Below are positions 33,274-42,087 of a stretch of 64,000 nucleotides of DNA, piece by piece (positions within the stretch are counted from its first letter, which is position 1; each line of letters starts with the position of its first letter). The notes beneath the pieces were generated by a model. That model was not told the origin of the DNA. It did no database searches and worked only from the letters and a program-made list of their open reading frames with translations. This stretch comes from Flavobacterium sp. UMI-01 (GTDB lineage Bacteria; Bacteroidota; Bacteroidia; Flavobacteriales; Flavobacteriaceae). Both the position numbers and the translations under genes were made by a program. The stretch spans positions 1 through 64,000 of the forward strand of contig NZ_BPLU01000001.1 of NCBI RefSeq assembly GCF_019656315.1, given 5' to 3'.

Positions 33274-34104
33274 ATGAAAAAATCAATCGCTGTATATACT
33301 AAAATTCCCAACGTAACCGACATCAAAATTGAACCGTTTGATGTCAATAAAAGATATACTAAGCCACACCGCCATGATAAATACATTGAATTAGTTTATT
33401 TCAAAGCCGGTTCTGGCTGTCATTATATGGATACTACGGCTTACGAAATTCAACCGCCTATTGTATTTGTAATCAATAAAAATGAGGTGCATCACTGGGA
33501 AATTACCACAGTGCCGGAAGGATTTGTTATCATTGTGAAAGAAGCTTTTTTAGAAAAAACGATTGACAAACACATCAATCAACAGTTGTATCGATTGAGT
33601 AAAGAACCCGTAATCCCCATTCAGTCGGATGAGAGTATCGATAAGTTATTTGAAGTGTTGTGTGTAGAAATGAAACAGGCTTCGGTACAAAAAGAAGTCA
33701 TCGAAGGCAGTCTGAAAGCGTTGTTTGCTAAAATAATAGGCTATTCTAATCGGGCAGAACGTCCTGTCTCTAATGATAAATCAATTCATTTCGAAACCTT
33801 GTTAAAACAAGAACTTCGAAACGAAGTCGCCTTTTACGCTGATTTGCTTCATCTTACCACGCAACAGTTAAATACACTTTGCAAAAAGAATTTTTCCAAA
33901 ACAGCTTCACAAGTAATCGCTAATTATATTATTCAAGAAGCCAAAAGACAATTGCTATACACAGATAGAACCATCTCAGAAATCGCGTATAGTCTTGATT
34001 TTAAAGATGTTTCTCATTTTGTAAAATATTTTAAACGGCACACAGGAAGTACACCATTAAATTTCAAGCAAATGGAGTTGAACCTAAGCGACAAAATGTT
34101 TTAA
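33274..34104 (+). CDS. AraC family transcriptional regulator
   Basis: A 276-residue regulator with an N-terminal cupin domain (KRYTKPHRHDKYIELVYFKA, residues 27-46) and a C-terminal double helix-turn-helix (LNTLCKKNFSKTASQVIANY; TISEIAYSLDFKDVSHFVKY then FKRHTGSTPLNFK). It likely binds a small molecule in the cupin and acts as activator. The next gene, a TonB-dependent receptor 245 bp downstream on the same strand, is a candidate target, but there is no direct sequence proof. A GC-rich repeat lies between them. Confidence 0.92.
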   Translation: MKKSIAVYTKIPNVTDIKIEPFDVNKRYTKPHRHDKYIELVYFKAGSGCHYMDTTAYEIQPPIVFVINKNEVHHWEITTVPEGFVIIVKEAFLEKTIDKHINQQLYRLSKEPVIPIQSDESIDKLFEVLCVEMKQASVQKEVIEGSLKALFAKIIGYSNRAERPVSNDKSIHFETLLKQELRNEVAFYADLLHLTTQQLNTLCKKNFSKTASQVIANYIIQEAKRQLLYTDRTISEIAYSLDFKDVSHFVKYFKRHTGSTPLNFKQMELNLSDKMF

Positions 34105-34121
34105 CAAATCATTTTTTTTAT

Positions 34122-34212
34122 TTGGGCAGCTATTCCGCCCTCCGTTCCCGCTTTTATTGTTTCGCTCTGCTACACAACAAAGAGCTCCACTCAGGTCGGG
34201 CTGCGACAAAAG
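34122..34212. repeat. GC-rich dispersed repeat (TTTGGGCAGC... type)
   Basis: The block TTTGGGCAGCTATTCCGCCC then TCCGTTCCCGCTTTTATTG and AGCTCCACTCAGGTCGGGCT stands out in GC content from the surrounding AT-rich spacer. It looks like one of the dispersed intergenic repeats of Flavobacterium, from memory. No coding sequence. Confidence 0.55.
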
Positions 34213-34349
34213 GCATGAAAATGATTTAGGATTTAGATCCACCAACGCAAATTTTAAAACAACAGCATATATACCTTGATTTTTTTAAAATGTACCATAT
34301 AGGAAGTTTTTATAAATGTATTTTTGCTTTTCAAAAAAAAAATAAAAAA

Positions 34350-36836
34350 ATGAAATTAAATCAATGGGTATTAATGGTTGCTTTCTTAGTAACCGGAACA
34401 GTATTCGGTCAGGTGACTGGAAAAGTAGTTGATGGTGATTTTCCATTAGAATATGCAACAGCAACTTTATTTTCAACCAATAACAATGCATTAATTGCTG
34501 GAGTGGTAACGGATGCCACAGGAACTTTCAAAATTGGCAATGTTAAAAACGGAAATTACTATTTAGAAGTTTCCTTTATTGGATTCGAAAAAAAGACTAT
34601 TAAAGGAATTTTTGTAAAAAACAGAAACACCCCAATAAATCTTGGAACAATTGCGTTGGTTTCAGGAGAAAATCAGTTGGATAACGTAGTCGTTAAATCT
34701 GAAAAAAGTACCGTTGTTACTAAAATTGACAGACAAGTATATGATGCCAAGTCTTTTCAAAATAGTAAAGGAGGAACTGCTACTGATGTGTTGAAAAATT
34801 TACCGTCGGTTACCATTGATGGTCAAGGCGAAATCAGTGTAAGGGGGACAACTGGTTTTATGGTTTTATTAAATGGAAAGCCTACACAAGGAAGTATTTC
34901 AACCATTTTGGGGCAATTGCCAGCTAATGCTGTGGAACGTGTGGAAGTTGTTACTGCACCATCGGCTAAATACGATCCAGACGGAAAAGCAGGAATCTTG
35001 AATATTATTACCAAAAAAGGAGCGACTAACGGTGCCTACGCACAACTGAATATCAAAGCTGGTGCGCCTTCAATCGAGGATTACGATAATGCGGAAGCCG
35101 TGCACCGTTACGGTATTGACGGTACGTATAATGTCAAAAAAGATAAATGGGACATTTCACTTGGAGGTAGTTATGCCCGTAATGACATTACGGGTCGTAG
35201 AGAAGGTGATGTTTTTACAAACAATCTAACGGAGAATTATAAGACTCAATTCCCATCAGACGGAGAACGTAGTACGGATGAATTGAATTATAGTGGTCGT
35301 TTTACAGTGGATTATACGCCTGATTCCGCTAATAATTTTTCGGTAGGTTTTTATGCAGGAAAGCGTAAAAATGAAAGAACGGCTGATATTTATTATAACA
35401 ACAAAAGAACTTCATTAACCGATGGGAGTACGTTAAAAACTTTTGACTATTACAATGAAAACTTAAGAGTCCGTGACGGAGATTTTGCTTTAGGAAGTTT
35501 TGATTATGCACATACTTTCAAAAATAAATCAAAATTAACAACTTCTGTGTTGTATGAATACAGTTTGTTAGGAGGGCCTACAACCAATTTGAATTTAGGG
35601 TATTCTGACCCCTCTATTGTGTACCAAGATGAATACAATACCAATGATAATCCATTGTACGGAACGAGAGCGCAATTGGATTACGAATTCAAGCCTTTCT
35701 CTTTTGGTAAACTAGAAGCAGGTTACCAGTTCAGAAAGTTAAAGCACAACGGAAATTTCATTTATGAAAGACGCAATCTCAATACTGGCAATTTTGAAAT
35801 TGTACCAGAGTTTACCAGTGTCGTTAATTTAGATCGCTTATTGCATTCAGGATATTTGCAGTTAAATGGAAGCAAACCCAAATGGGAGTATGCTGCAGGT
35901 TTGCGTTTAGAGTCTATGAATCGTGATTTTTACTTAAAAGGTTTTGATCAACCTGCTGAGAATTTGGCTTATGATTACGTAAAATTATTCCCGTCAGCTT
36001 CGGCACAATATACGATGGACAATAATGTAAAAGTGAAAGCAGGCTATAGCAAAAGAGTAGATAGAGCGCCAACTTATAAAATGAATCCTTTTAAAGAAAG
36101 AGAGCATTCTGAAACTTTTGAGCAGGGAGATAAAAATTTACTGCCTGAGTTTACAGATTTAATCGAGTTAGGAATCACCAAGAATTTTAAAAACGGAAAT
36201 TCCGTTTTTGCAACTGCTTATTACAGAGATACACAAAATTTGATTAACCGCGTTAATACACTTTCTTATACCACAGCTGGAGTATTAAATGATACCATTT
36301 TAGATAGAATTTATACAAATGTGGGTCGTGGAAAAGCCTTAGGTTTAGAAGTAGGAACTCAGTTCAAACCTACAGACAAATGGACGAATTTTATCGGGGC
36401 TAATGTTTATAATTTTAATATTGATGGTAGCTTTGACGGCAAGCGAATCGATTCTAATGCGTTGCAGTATTCGATAAATGCGAATAGTACGTATACTTTT
36501 TCAAACACGGCTTCGTTACAATTTACATTGAATTATTTGTCTGAAAAAATCACGGCACAAGGAGAAGACTCCCGTTTTTATTCGCCAAATCTTACTTTTA
36601 GAAAAACCTTCTTAAACAATCAATTAGTGGCAACGCTGCAATGGCAAAATATAGATATGGGATTGTTGCGTACCAATGAACAACGCATTACGACCTATAA
36701 TCCGGGTGAATTTTATACCACTACAAATTATGTGTACGAGGTGGACATGGTGATACTTAATCTGTCTTATACTTTTACACAATCAAAAAATAAAGCCAAA
36801 TTCATTGATAGTGAATTCGGGAAAAAAGAATTCTAG
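34350..36836 (+). CDS. TonB-dependent outer-membrane receptor with carboxypeptidase-like N-terminal domain
   Basis: The 828-residue protein from ATG 34350 has a signal peptide (KLNQWVLMVAFLVTGTVFGQ), a carboxypeptidase-D-like beta-sandwich (VTGKVVDGDFPLEYATATLF), a TonB-dependent plug (VLKNLPSVTIDGQGEISVRG, then VERVEVVTAPSAKYDPDGKA) and a large barrel of the outer-membrane beta-barrel family 3 type. No SusD partner follows. The cargo is unknown; members of this family are usually linked to peptides, metals or siderophores rather than sugars. An upstream in-frame start at 34290 adds 20 non-signal residues and is rejected. The AraC gene before it may be its regulator. Confidence 0.88.
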   Translation: MKLNQWVLMVAFLVTGTVFGQVTGKVVDGDFPLEYATATLFSTNNNALIAGVVTDATGTFKIGNVKNGNYYLEVSFIGFEKKTIKGIFVKNRNTPINLGTIALVSGENQLDNVVVKSEKSTVVTKIDRQVYDAKSFQNSKGGTATDVLKNLPSVTIDGQGEISVRGTTGFMVLLNGKPTQGSISTILGQLPANAVERVEVVTAPSAKYDPDGKAGILNIITKKGATNGAYAQLNIKAGAPSIEDYDNAEAVHRYGIDGTYNVKKDKWDISLGGSYARNDITGRREGDVFTNNLTENYKTQFPSDGERSTDELNYSGRFTVDYTPDSANNFSVGFYAGKRKNERTADIYYNNKRTSLTDGSTLKTFDYYNENLRVRDGDFALGSFDYAHTFKNKSKLTTSVLYEYSLLGGPTTNLNLGYSDPSIVYQDEYNTNDNPLYGTRAQLDYEFKPFSFGKLEAGYQFRKLKHNGNFIYERRNLNTGNFEIVPEFTSVVNLDRLLHSGYLQLNGSKPKWEYAAGLRLESMNRDFYLKGFDQPAENLAYDYVKLFPSASAQYTMDNNVKVKAGYSKRVDRAPTYKMNPFKEREHSETFEQGDKNLLPEFTDLIELGITKNFKNGNSVFATAYYRDTQNLINRVNTLSYTTAGVLNDTILDRIYTNVGRGKALGLEVGTQFKPTDKWTNFIGANVYNFNIDGSFDGKRIDSNALQYSINANSTYTFSNTASLQFTLNYLSEKITAQGEDSRFYSPNLTFRKTFLNNQLVATLQWQNIDMGLLRTNEQRITTYNPGEFYTTTNYVYEVDMVILNLSYTFTQSKNKAKFIDSEFGKKEF

Positions 36837-36867
36837 AGATAGTTTTTACAATAGGTTGAGCTAAAAT

Positions 36868-36938
36868 AAAACCATTAAGAAGTAGTTAGGTAGTTAAGCC
36901 ATAGAACTTAATGAAGCTAAATTTCTTAATGGTTTTTT
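36868..36938 (+). terminator. Terminator-like long stem after the TonB receptor
   Basis: AAAACCATTAAGAA (36868-36881) pairs with TTCTTAATGGTTTT (36923-36936), followed by TT. The 41-nt loop is long for an intrinsic terminator; still the perfect 14-bp stem and T-tract fit. Confidence 0.65.
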
Positions 36939-37042
36939 GTTTTCCGTTTTTTCGATTCTTTTGAATTGAGGTTGGTGTAATGTTTTGAAAATGAAACTAT
37001 TTGTGGAATGTTGATAATTTTTAAAATATCTAGAGAGGGATT

Positions 37043-37105
37043 TTTGTCTGCAATATAAGAAGTTAGTATATTTGTCAAATAGAAGTTCCCCAAGGGGATT
37101 TTTTT
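37043..37105 (+). promoter_or_regulatory. Promoter of the DUF3127 gene with start-proximal hairpin
   Basis: TTTG (37043-37046), a 20-nt spacer and TATATTTG (37067-37074) form a full consensus promoter. Twelve bases later TCCCCAAGGGGA (37087-37098) is followed by seven T, so a small terminator-like hairpin lies at the very start of the transcript. The leader then runs about 80 nt to the ATG. The open frame on the minus strand here is spurious. This accounts for the rest of the 36837-37188 gap. Confidence 0.7.
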
Positions 37106-37188
37106 GTCTTTAGCATTACTGATATATGCTTTAAACAAATAACTTCTAATCGAACACAAGAACATAAATAACAATTAAAATAACGAAG

Positions 37189-37563
37189 ATGGAAGTTACA
37201 GGAAAAGTTAGAGTCATTAATCCAGAGCAACAAGTGAGTGCGTCATTCAAAAAAAGAGAATTAGTTGTAACTACAGAAGAACAATATCCTCAACATATTT
37301 TAATTGAATTTACGCAAGATAAATGCGATTTGTTGAATAATTATTCAGTTGGAGAGCCCGTTAAAGTATCTATCAATTTGAGAGGTAGAGAATGGGTAAA
37401 CCCACAAGGGGAAACACGTTTTTTCAATAGTATCCAAGGGTGGAGAATTGAAAAATTAGTTTCTGAAGCACCAGGTGCTCCTGCTCCTGCTATGCCTGCA
37501 GCTCCTGTTTTTCAACCAGCAACAAACTTAAACGAAGAAGAAGCAGACGACTTGCCATTCTAA
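37189..37563 (+). CDS. DUF3127 domain protein (OB-fold, possible single-strand DNA binding)
   Basis: A 124-residue Bacteroidota protein: MEVTGKVRVINPEQQVSASF, then KRELVVTTEEQYPQHILIEF, GEPVKVSINLRGREWVNPQG, and a Pro/Ala-rich linker ending in the acidic NEEEADDLPF. The barrel plus acidic DDLPF tip is very like SSB proteins, whose C-terminal DDLPF/DDIPF binds partner proteins. DNA binding is therefore an inference from this form; function is not established. It has its own strong promoter and terminator. Confidence 0.9.
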   Translation: MEVTGKVRVINPEQQVSASFKKRELVVTTEEQYPQHILIEFTQDKCDLLNNYSVGEPVKVSINLRGREWVNPQGETRFFNSIQGWRIEKLVSEAPGAPAPAMPAAPVFQPATNLNEEEADDLPF

Positions 37564-37591
37564 GAGTAAGAAATATAAATATTTTTAAGAG

Positions 37592-37619
37592 AGCCTTGAT
37601 TTTTTCAAGGCTTTTTTTA
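37592..37619. terminator. Terminator after the DUF3127 gene
   Basis: AGCCTTGA and TCAAGGCT pair around a T-rich loop, followed by seven T. Confidence 0.85.
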
Positions 37620-37622
37620 TGA

Positions 37623-38354
37623 TTAAAAACGGGGCTGAATCAACATTCCAAAACCTATTTGATTCCCCAATTGCGGATAAACAAAAGCAGTTCCCTTTTT
37701 CTTTTTTCCAAAGTGAAGCTTTTGTAAAGGATTGTAATGGGAAACAAGAATTCCCGAAGCCAAACCTATTCCTGCTCCTGCCAATACATCCGAACTAAAG
37801 TGTTTGTTGTTGGCAATACGCAATATTCCGGTTGCTGTAGCAAATACAAAACCGCTACTAGCATACCAAAAATTAGCATCTTTGTATTCTTGGTATAAAA
37901 GCGCTGCATTGGTAAAGGCAATCGCCGTATGTCCCGAAGGAAAGCTCAACCGGTCCGACCCATCGGGTCTGGTAGATTTTACACTGTTTTTTAGAATCGT
38001 AACCAAAATGTAACTCAAAGTATTGGCTGTTATGACATCAATTGTTCTATGTTTTATGGTATTCTTTGGTGTAAAACCCAAAAGTTCCCCGGCGTAGATT
38101 TGTATCAAAGGCACAAATACCGTTACATTATCAACCTGTGTATGAAAATTGGAGCCAAAAAGAGAATTCGATTTCTCTTGATTGTCACGATTGAATTGAC
38201 TGTTTAATAATAGCGCTCCTGAACCTATCAAAGCGCTAGGCAGGATAAACGATTTGTAGCTAAGTTTTTTGTGATTTGAAATAGAATCCAGTTGCTGCCC
38301 GTTAGTATTGGAAATAAAAAAGAAGAGCAGGATAATAGGAAATGTTTTTTTCAT
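37623..38354 (-). CDS. PAP2 family membrane phosphatase
   Basis: The 243-residue product has a signal peptide (KKTFPIILLFFFISNTNG) and the three PAP2 motifs: KSTRPDGSDRLSF (motif 1, KxxxxxxRP variant), FPSGHTAIAF (motif 2, catalytic His), and NNKHFSSDVLAGAGIG (motif 3, His and Asp). It dephosphorylates lipid phosphates or similar outside the cytoplasm, but the acceptor is unknown. Its C-terminal VYPQLGNQIGFGMLIQPRF is beta-like, as in several exported PAP2 proteins of this phylum. Confidence 0.88.
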   Translation of the reverse strand: MKKTFPIILLFFFISNTNGQQLDSISNHKKLSYKSFILPSALIGSGALLLNSQFNRDNQEKSNSLFGSNFHTQVDNVTVFVPLIQIYAGELLGFTPKNTIKHRTIDVITANTLSYILVTILKNSVKSTRPDGSDRLSFPSGHTAIAFTNAALLYQEYKDANFWYASSGFVFATATGILRIANNKHFSSDVLAGAGIGLASGILVSHYNPLQKLHFGKKKKGTAFVYPQLGNQIGFGMLIQPRF

Positions 38355-38400
38355 TTCAATAAAAATTGGTAGTTCACGAAGGTAACCAAATAAAGTAAAT

Positions 38401-38408
38401 TACTTTTG
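38401..38408 (+). promoter_or_regulatory. -7 element of aat
   Basis: TACTTTTG is a perfect TAnnTTTG, 35 nt before the aat ATG. No TTTG at standard spacing. Confidence 0.5.
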
Positions 38409-38443
38409 CCAAAAATAAAGGTATCACGTTTTACTATCATATT

Positions 38444-39085
38444 ATGGTTCATTTGTCTCAAGAATTATTTTTTCCACCCGTTTCTCAGGCTAATTACGAC
38501 GGAATAGTAGCCATTGGCGGTGATTTATCAGCTGAAAGATTGCAACTCGCCTATAGGAGTGGGATTTTTCCATGGTTTGAGGATGGAGATCCCATCATTT
38601 GGTGGTCACCTAATCCTCGAATGGTGCTTTTTCTGGACGAACTTAAAGTAACTAAAAGTATGCGAAACATCCTCAATCGCAATATTTTCAAGGTCACATT
38701 CAATCAGGAATTCAGAGCGGTCATTTCCAACTGCCAAAAAGTAAAACGCAGTGGTCAAAATGGTACTTGGATTACAAACGATATGATTGATGCCTACTGT
38801 AATTTGCATGAATTAGGGATAGCTAAATCAGTTGAGGTATGGCAAAATGATGAATTAGTAGGTGGTTTGTACGGCGTGGATATGGGGCATATTTTCTGTG
38901 GTGAAAGTATGTTTTCCAAAGTATCGAATGCTTCCAAAGTGGCTTTTATAACTCTAGTCGAAAAAATAAGAAATGAAAATTACCAACTTTTAGATTGCCA
39001 AGTGTACAACGAACACCTAGAAAGTTTAGGGTGCCGTGAAATTGAGCGTGAAGCGTTTATGGAGATTCTTAAAATTAACTATTAA
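38444..39085 (+). CDS. aat: Leucyl/phenylalanyl-tRNA--protein transferase
   Basis: The 213-residue enzyme adds Leu or Phe from aminoacyl-tRNA to N-terminal Lys/Arg, marking proteins for ClpAP/ClpSP decay. Its landmarks are GLVAIGGDLS-like YDGIVAIGGDLSAERL, YRSGIFPWFEDGDPIIWWSP (in two parts), NGTWITNDMIDAYCNLHELG, and GGLYGVDMGHIFCGESMFSK. All are in the expected order and length. Confidence 0.95.
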   Translation: MVHLSQELFFPPVSQANYDGIVAIGGDLSAERLQLAYRSGIFPWFEDGDPIIWWSPNPRMVLFLDELKVTKSMRNILNRNIFKVTFNQEFRAVISNCQKVKRSGQNGTWITNDMIDAYCNLHELGIAKSVEVWQNDELVGGLYGVDMGHIFCGESMFSKVSNASKVAFITLVEKIRNENYQLLDCQVYNEHLESLGCREIEREAFMEILKINY

Positions 39086-39136
39086 TAATTTAATAGTAAA
39101 ATAGTCTTATGTTTTGATTTTTTTATTTTAAAATTT

Positions 39137-39973
39137 ATGAAAAATTATGTACCTACTGTAAATATTGATTGGGAATTCGAAAATTATAAATATTCACATA
39201 ATTTTCTTTTAGATGGTAAAGGGTATATTTCATCTATTACTGAAGAAAACAAGGAATTTATAAAGCCAGAATTTTTATATAAGTTTTATAGTTTAAATGA
39301 TTATAGTTTGAATTCTTTTTTAGAGGGTTATTTGTATTTTTCTAACCCCAAAAATTTTAATGATCCTTTTGATTGTTTAGTTAATAGGGAAAAATATATA
39401 ATTAGCAGCGGTTCTGAAAGAATATTAAGACATAGAGAAAACATAGGTGTTTGTTGTTTTACTTTAGAAAATAATAATCCATTAATGTGGGGACATTATG
39501 CAAATAGCTATTCAGGATTTTGTTTGAAATTTGAAAATGAGTCGTCGTTATTGCAAAATAAAAACATTGCAATTAAAAGCCATGTAGCATATTTAAAAGA
39601 TTATAAGCCTGCTAATGAAAATCTTGAAAAAGTAATTAGAGAATTAAATTTGTCATCTTTAGATGAAGAAATGAAAGAGTTGATTCGAAAAGTATTAACA
39701 ATGGTATTTGAATATTGTTGGAAAATGCATGATTGGAAATATGAGAAGGAATTTAGGGCAATTTCTATAAATTCAAAATCATTTGACAATAAATTGTATT
39801 TCGATAAAAATAGAGTTAAAGAAATATATATCGGGCAAAACATGAAAATTAAAAACCCAGATTCATATAAATTTTTGATGCGTATTTTAAAAAATGAATA
39901 TCCGCATATAAAAATATTTGAAGTGAAACCTCATCCGCTTTATGTTAAATTAGAATTTAATGAAATGGTTTAG
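39137..39973 (+). CDS. DUF2971 family protein
   Basis: The 278-residue protein has the family motifs YLYFSNPKNFNDPFDCLVNR, CFTLENNNPLMWGHYANSYS (then GFCLKFE) and WKYEKEFRAISIN. The family is common in phage- and defence-related islands but has no assigned biochemistry. The gene is clearly more AT-rich than its neighbours and has strong A/T third-base use, so it may have been gained by transfer. It is followed by two tandem repeats. Confidence 0.82.
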   Translation: MKNYVPTVNIDWEFENYKYSHNFLLDGKGYISSITEENKEFIKPEFLYKFYSLNDYSLNSFLEGYLYFSNPKNFNDPFDCLVNREKYIISSGSERILRHRENIGVCCFTLENNNPLMWGHYANSYSGFCLKFENESSLLQNKNIAIKSHVAYLKDYKPANENLEKVIRELNLSSLDEEMKELIRKVLTMVFEYCWKMHDWKYEKEFRAISINSKSFDNKLYFDKNRVKEIYIGQNMKIKNPDSYKFLMRILKNEYPHIKIFEVKPHPLYVKLEFNEMV

Positions 39974-40018
39974 AGTAAAAAAATTAAACGATAGTTAGAT
40001 TTTGTTTTTAACAGTATG

Positions 40019-40177
40019 AGCACCAATCGAATCCGTGATAATCAGTTTTTTTACCACAAAGAGCGTATTTTATATCCGTGTCATCCGTGTCCCATTCATC
40101 GTAGCACCAATCAAATCCGTGATAATCACTTTTTTTACTGCAAAGAGCGTATTTTATATCCGTGTCATCAGCGTCCC
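40019..40177. repeat. Two tandem 75-bp repeats, period 84
   Basis: 40019-40093 and 40103-40177 are about 90 percent alike: AGCACCAATCGAATCCGTGA versus AGCACCAATCAAATCCGTGA, then AAAGAGCGTATTTTATATCC and GTGTCAT in both. They fill the spacer between the DUF2971 gene and thiF. Only two copies, no CRISPR form. Confidence 0.85.
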
Positions 40178-40887
40178 TAAAAATTCAACTTAGTAAAACT
40201 CCAATTCAACGTACTATACAAAATCAATTCATTCTTCAAACTCGGAAGTCCTATAATTAATTTCAACGTTTCATGTGCCATCATCGTGCCAATCATTCCT
40301 GGTAATGTACCCAGGACACCATTAAAACTACAATTAGGAACATCTTTAGGGTTGGGTGGTTCTGGGAATAAATCACGCAAGTTTTTACTGCCCTGATGAT
40401 TGAAGACCGCTAGTTGTCCTTCAAAACCTAAGATGCTACCATATACCAAAGTTTTTCCTAACGCCACACAGGTATCATTGACCAAATAGCGCGTACTGAA
40501 ATTATCCGAACCATCCACGACCAAATCAAAGTCGGCAATAATTCTACTGGCATTGTCAGCCGTGAGTTTTTCTTCAAAAGCCTGAACCTGAATTAACGGA
40601 TTGAGTTTTTCAACCGTGCTTTTAGCTGTTGTAGCTTTTGGTAATCCTATTTGGTCTTCTGTATATAAAATTTGTCGGTGTAGATTGTGAATTTCGATTT
40701 TGTCAAAATCAACAATGCCTATTGTTCCCACGCCTGCGGTTGCTATGTACTGCAAAATTGGACAGCCCAAGCCTCCAGCACCAATTACTAATACTTTGGC
40801 TTTTTTTAATTTTTCTTGACCCTCATCACCTATTTCAGGTAAAATGACTTGTCGGTTGTATCGTAAAAAATCTTGAATTACACTCAT
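40177..40887 (-). CDS. thiF: ThiF-like adenylyltransferase (HesA/MoeB/ThiF family)
   Basis: The 236-residue E1-like enzyme should adenylate the C-terminal GlyGly of ThiS for sulfur loading. It has NRQVILPEIGDEGQEKL, the nucleotide loop VIGAGGLGCPILQYIATAGV, DFDKIEIHNLHRQILYT and DLVVDGSDNFSTRYL. The sulfur-relay/thioester cysteine region reads VPNCSFNGVLGTLPG. The four zinc cysteines (two CxxC) found in E. coli ThiF/MoeB are absent; the place of the first is NLRDLFPEPP. It is the last gene of the thiamin operon, 69 bp after thiH. Confidence 0.88.
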   Translation of the reverse strand: MSVIQDFLRYNRQVILPEIGDEGQEKLKKAKVLVIGAGGLGCPILQYIATAGVGTIGIVDFDKIEIHNLHRQILYTEDQIGLPKATTAKSTVEKLNPLIQVQAFEEKLTADNASRIIADFDLVVDGSDNFSTRYLVNDTCVALGKTLVYGSILGFEGQLAVFNHQGSKNLRDLFPEPPNPKDVPNCSFNGVLGTLPGMIGTMMAHETLKLIIGLPSLKNELILYSTLNWSFTKLNF

Positions 40888-40956
40888 TTTTTAAGTTTCT
40901 AAGGTTGAGGTTCTGAGTTTGTCTTAGTCTCTTAGAATCTAAGAGCCTTAGCCCCT

Positions 40957-42069
40957 CTAAAAATAACTTCTTTCCCAATCTTTCCAAACGGGTTCGTATC
41001 CTTTTTCAGTAATGATTTTGGCGATTTCAGCCACTGAACGTTCATCACTTATTTCGAATTGTTCCAATGATTGCGGGTCAACCACATAACCACCAGGATT
41101 GGTTTTGGAACCAGCACTCATACTTGTTGTTCCAATAGGGATAATATTGTTTCGGAATTTTTCATTCTCACGAGTCGAAATCGAAATTTCCAAATCCTCA
41201 TTCCACAAACGGTACGCACAAATCAGTTGAGTCAAATCCTTATCGTCCATAATGAAATTGGGTTCGATAATACCTTCGGCTGGACGTAATCTAGGAAACG
41301 AAACCGAATACTTGGTTCTCCAATAATTTTTTTGCAAATAATCCAAATGCAAGGCGTTGAAAAAACTATCGGTACGCCAATCTTCCAATCCTAATAATAC
41401 GCCTAAACCAATCTTATGAATCCCTGCTTTTCCAATGCGGTCTGGGGTGTCAAGTCTAAAGTCAAAATTGGACTTCTTTCCCTTGGTATGGTATTTTTTA
41501 TACACTTCCTGATGGTAGGTTTCTTGATACACCAAAACCGAATAGACTCCCGCCTCATGCAAACGCTCGTATTCTTCTTGCGATAGCGGTTGCACTTCGA
41601 CTGAAATAATCGAAAAATCATTTTTTATCAGTTCGATAGCATTCAAGAAATAATTGATATTTACCGTATAATTCGCTTCGCCAGTAACTAATAAAACATG
41701 GTCAAACCCCAATATTTTTAAGGCTTCAACTTCTTGTTTGATTTCGCTATCCAGTAAGGTTTTGCGTTTGATTTTGTTATCCAAACTAAAACCGCAATAA
41801 GTACAGATATTTTGACACTCATTGCTCAAATACAAAGGCGCATACATCTGGATGGTTTTCCCGAAACGTTTCTTGGTCAATTCATGACATTCTTGTGCCA
41901 TTGGCTCCAAGTATGGTTGCGCCGCTGGGGAAATCAACGCCAAAAAATCATCCAAATTGCGTTTGGTCTTCGTCAAGGCTTGTTCAACTTGTGTAGAAGT
42001 AGTTTGGTAGATTCTGGATTGAATTTCGTCCCAATTATATTGTTCAAAAACGGATTTAAATGTTTTCAT
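40957..42069 (-). CDS. thiH: 2-iminoacetate synthase ThiH
   Basis: The 370-residue radical SAM enzyme splits tyrosine to 2-iminoacetate (dehydroglycine) and p-cresol, supplying the C2-N part of the thiazole. The iron-sulfur motif is CQNICTYCGF (CxxxCxxC). KTNPGGYVVDPQSLEQFEIS is the ThiH C-terminal signature. Use of ThiH rather than the flavoprotein ThiO implies an oxygen-independent route. It follows thiG after a 55-bp spacer containing a perfect palindrome. Confidence 0.95.
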   Translation of the reverse strand: MKTFKSVFEQYNWDEIQSRIYQTTSTQVEQALTKTKRNLDDFLALISPAAQPYLEPMAQECHELTKKRFGKTIQMYAPLYLSNECQNICTYCGFSLDNKIKRKTLLDSEIKQEVEALKILGFDHVLLVTGEANYTVNINYFLNAIELIKNDFSIISVEVQPLSQEEYERLHEAGVYSVLVYQETYHQEVYKKYHTKGKKSNFDFRLDTPDRIGKAGIHKIGLGVLLGLEDWRTDSFFNALHLDYLQKNYWRTKYSVSFPRLRPAEGIIEPNFIMDDKDLTQLICAYRLWNEDLEISISTRENEKFRNNIIPIGTTSMSAGSKTNPGGYVVDPQSLEQFEISDERSVAEIAKIITEKGYEPVWKDWERSYF

Positions 42070-42087
42070 TTAATTTTGGTTTATTTT

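Noticed and set aside
36926..37174. Minus-strand open frame of 82 codons
   Set aside because: It overlaps the terminator after the TonB receptor and the promoter/hairpin of the DUF3127 gene, and its lysine-rich product has no family character.
40019..40177. Possible short CRISPR
   Set aside because: There are only two copies, the repeats are 75 bp and diverged, and the space between is 9 bp; no cas gene is near.
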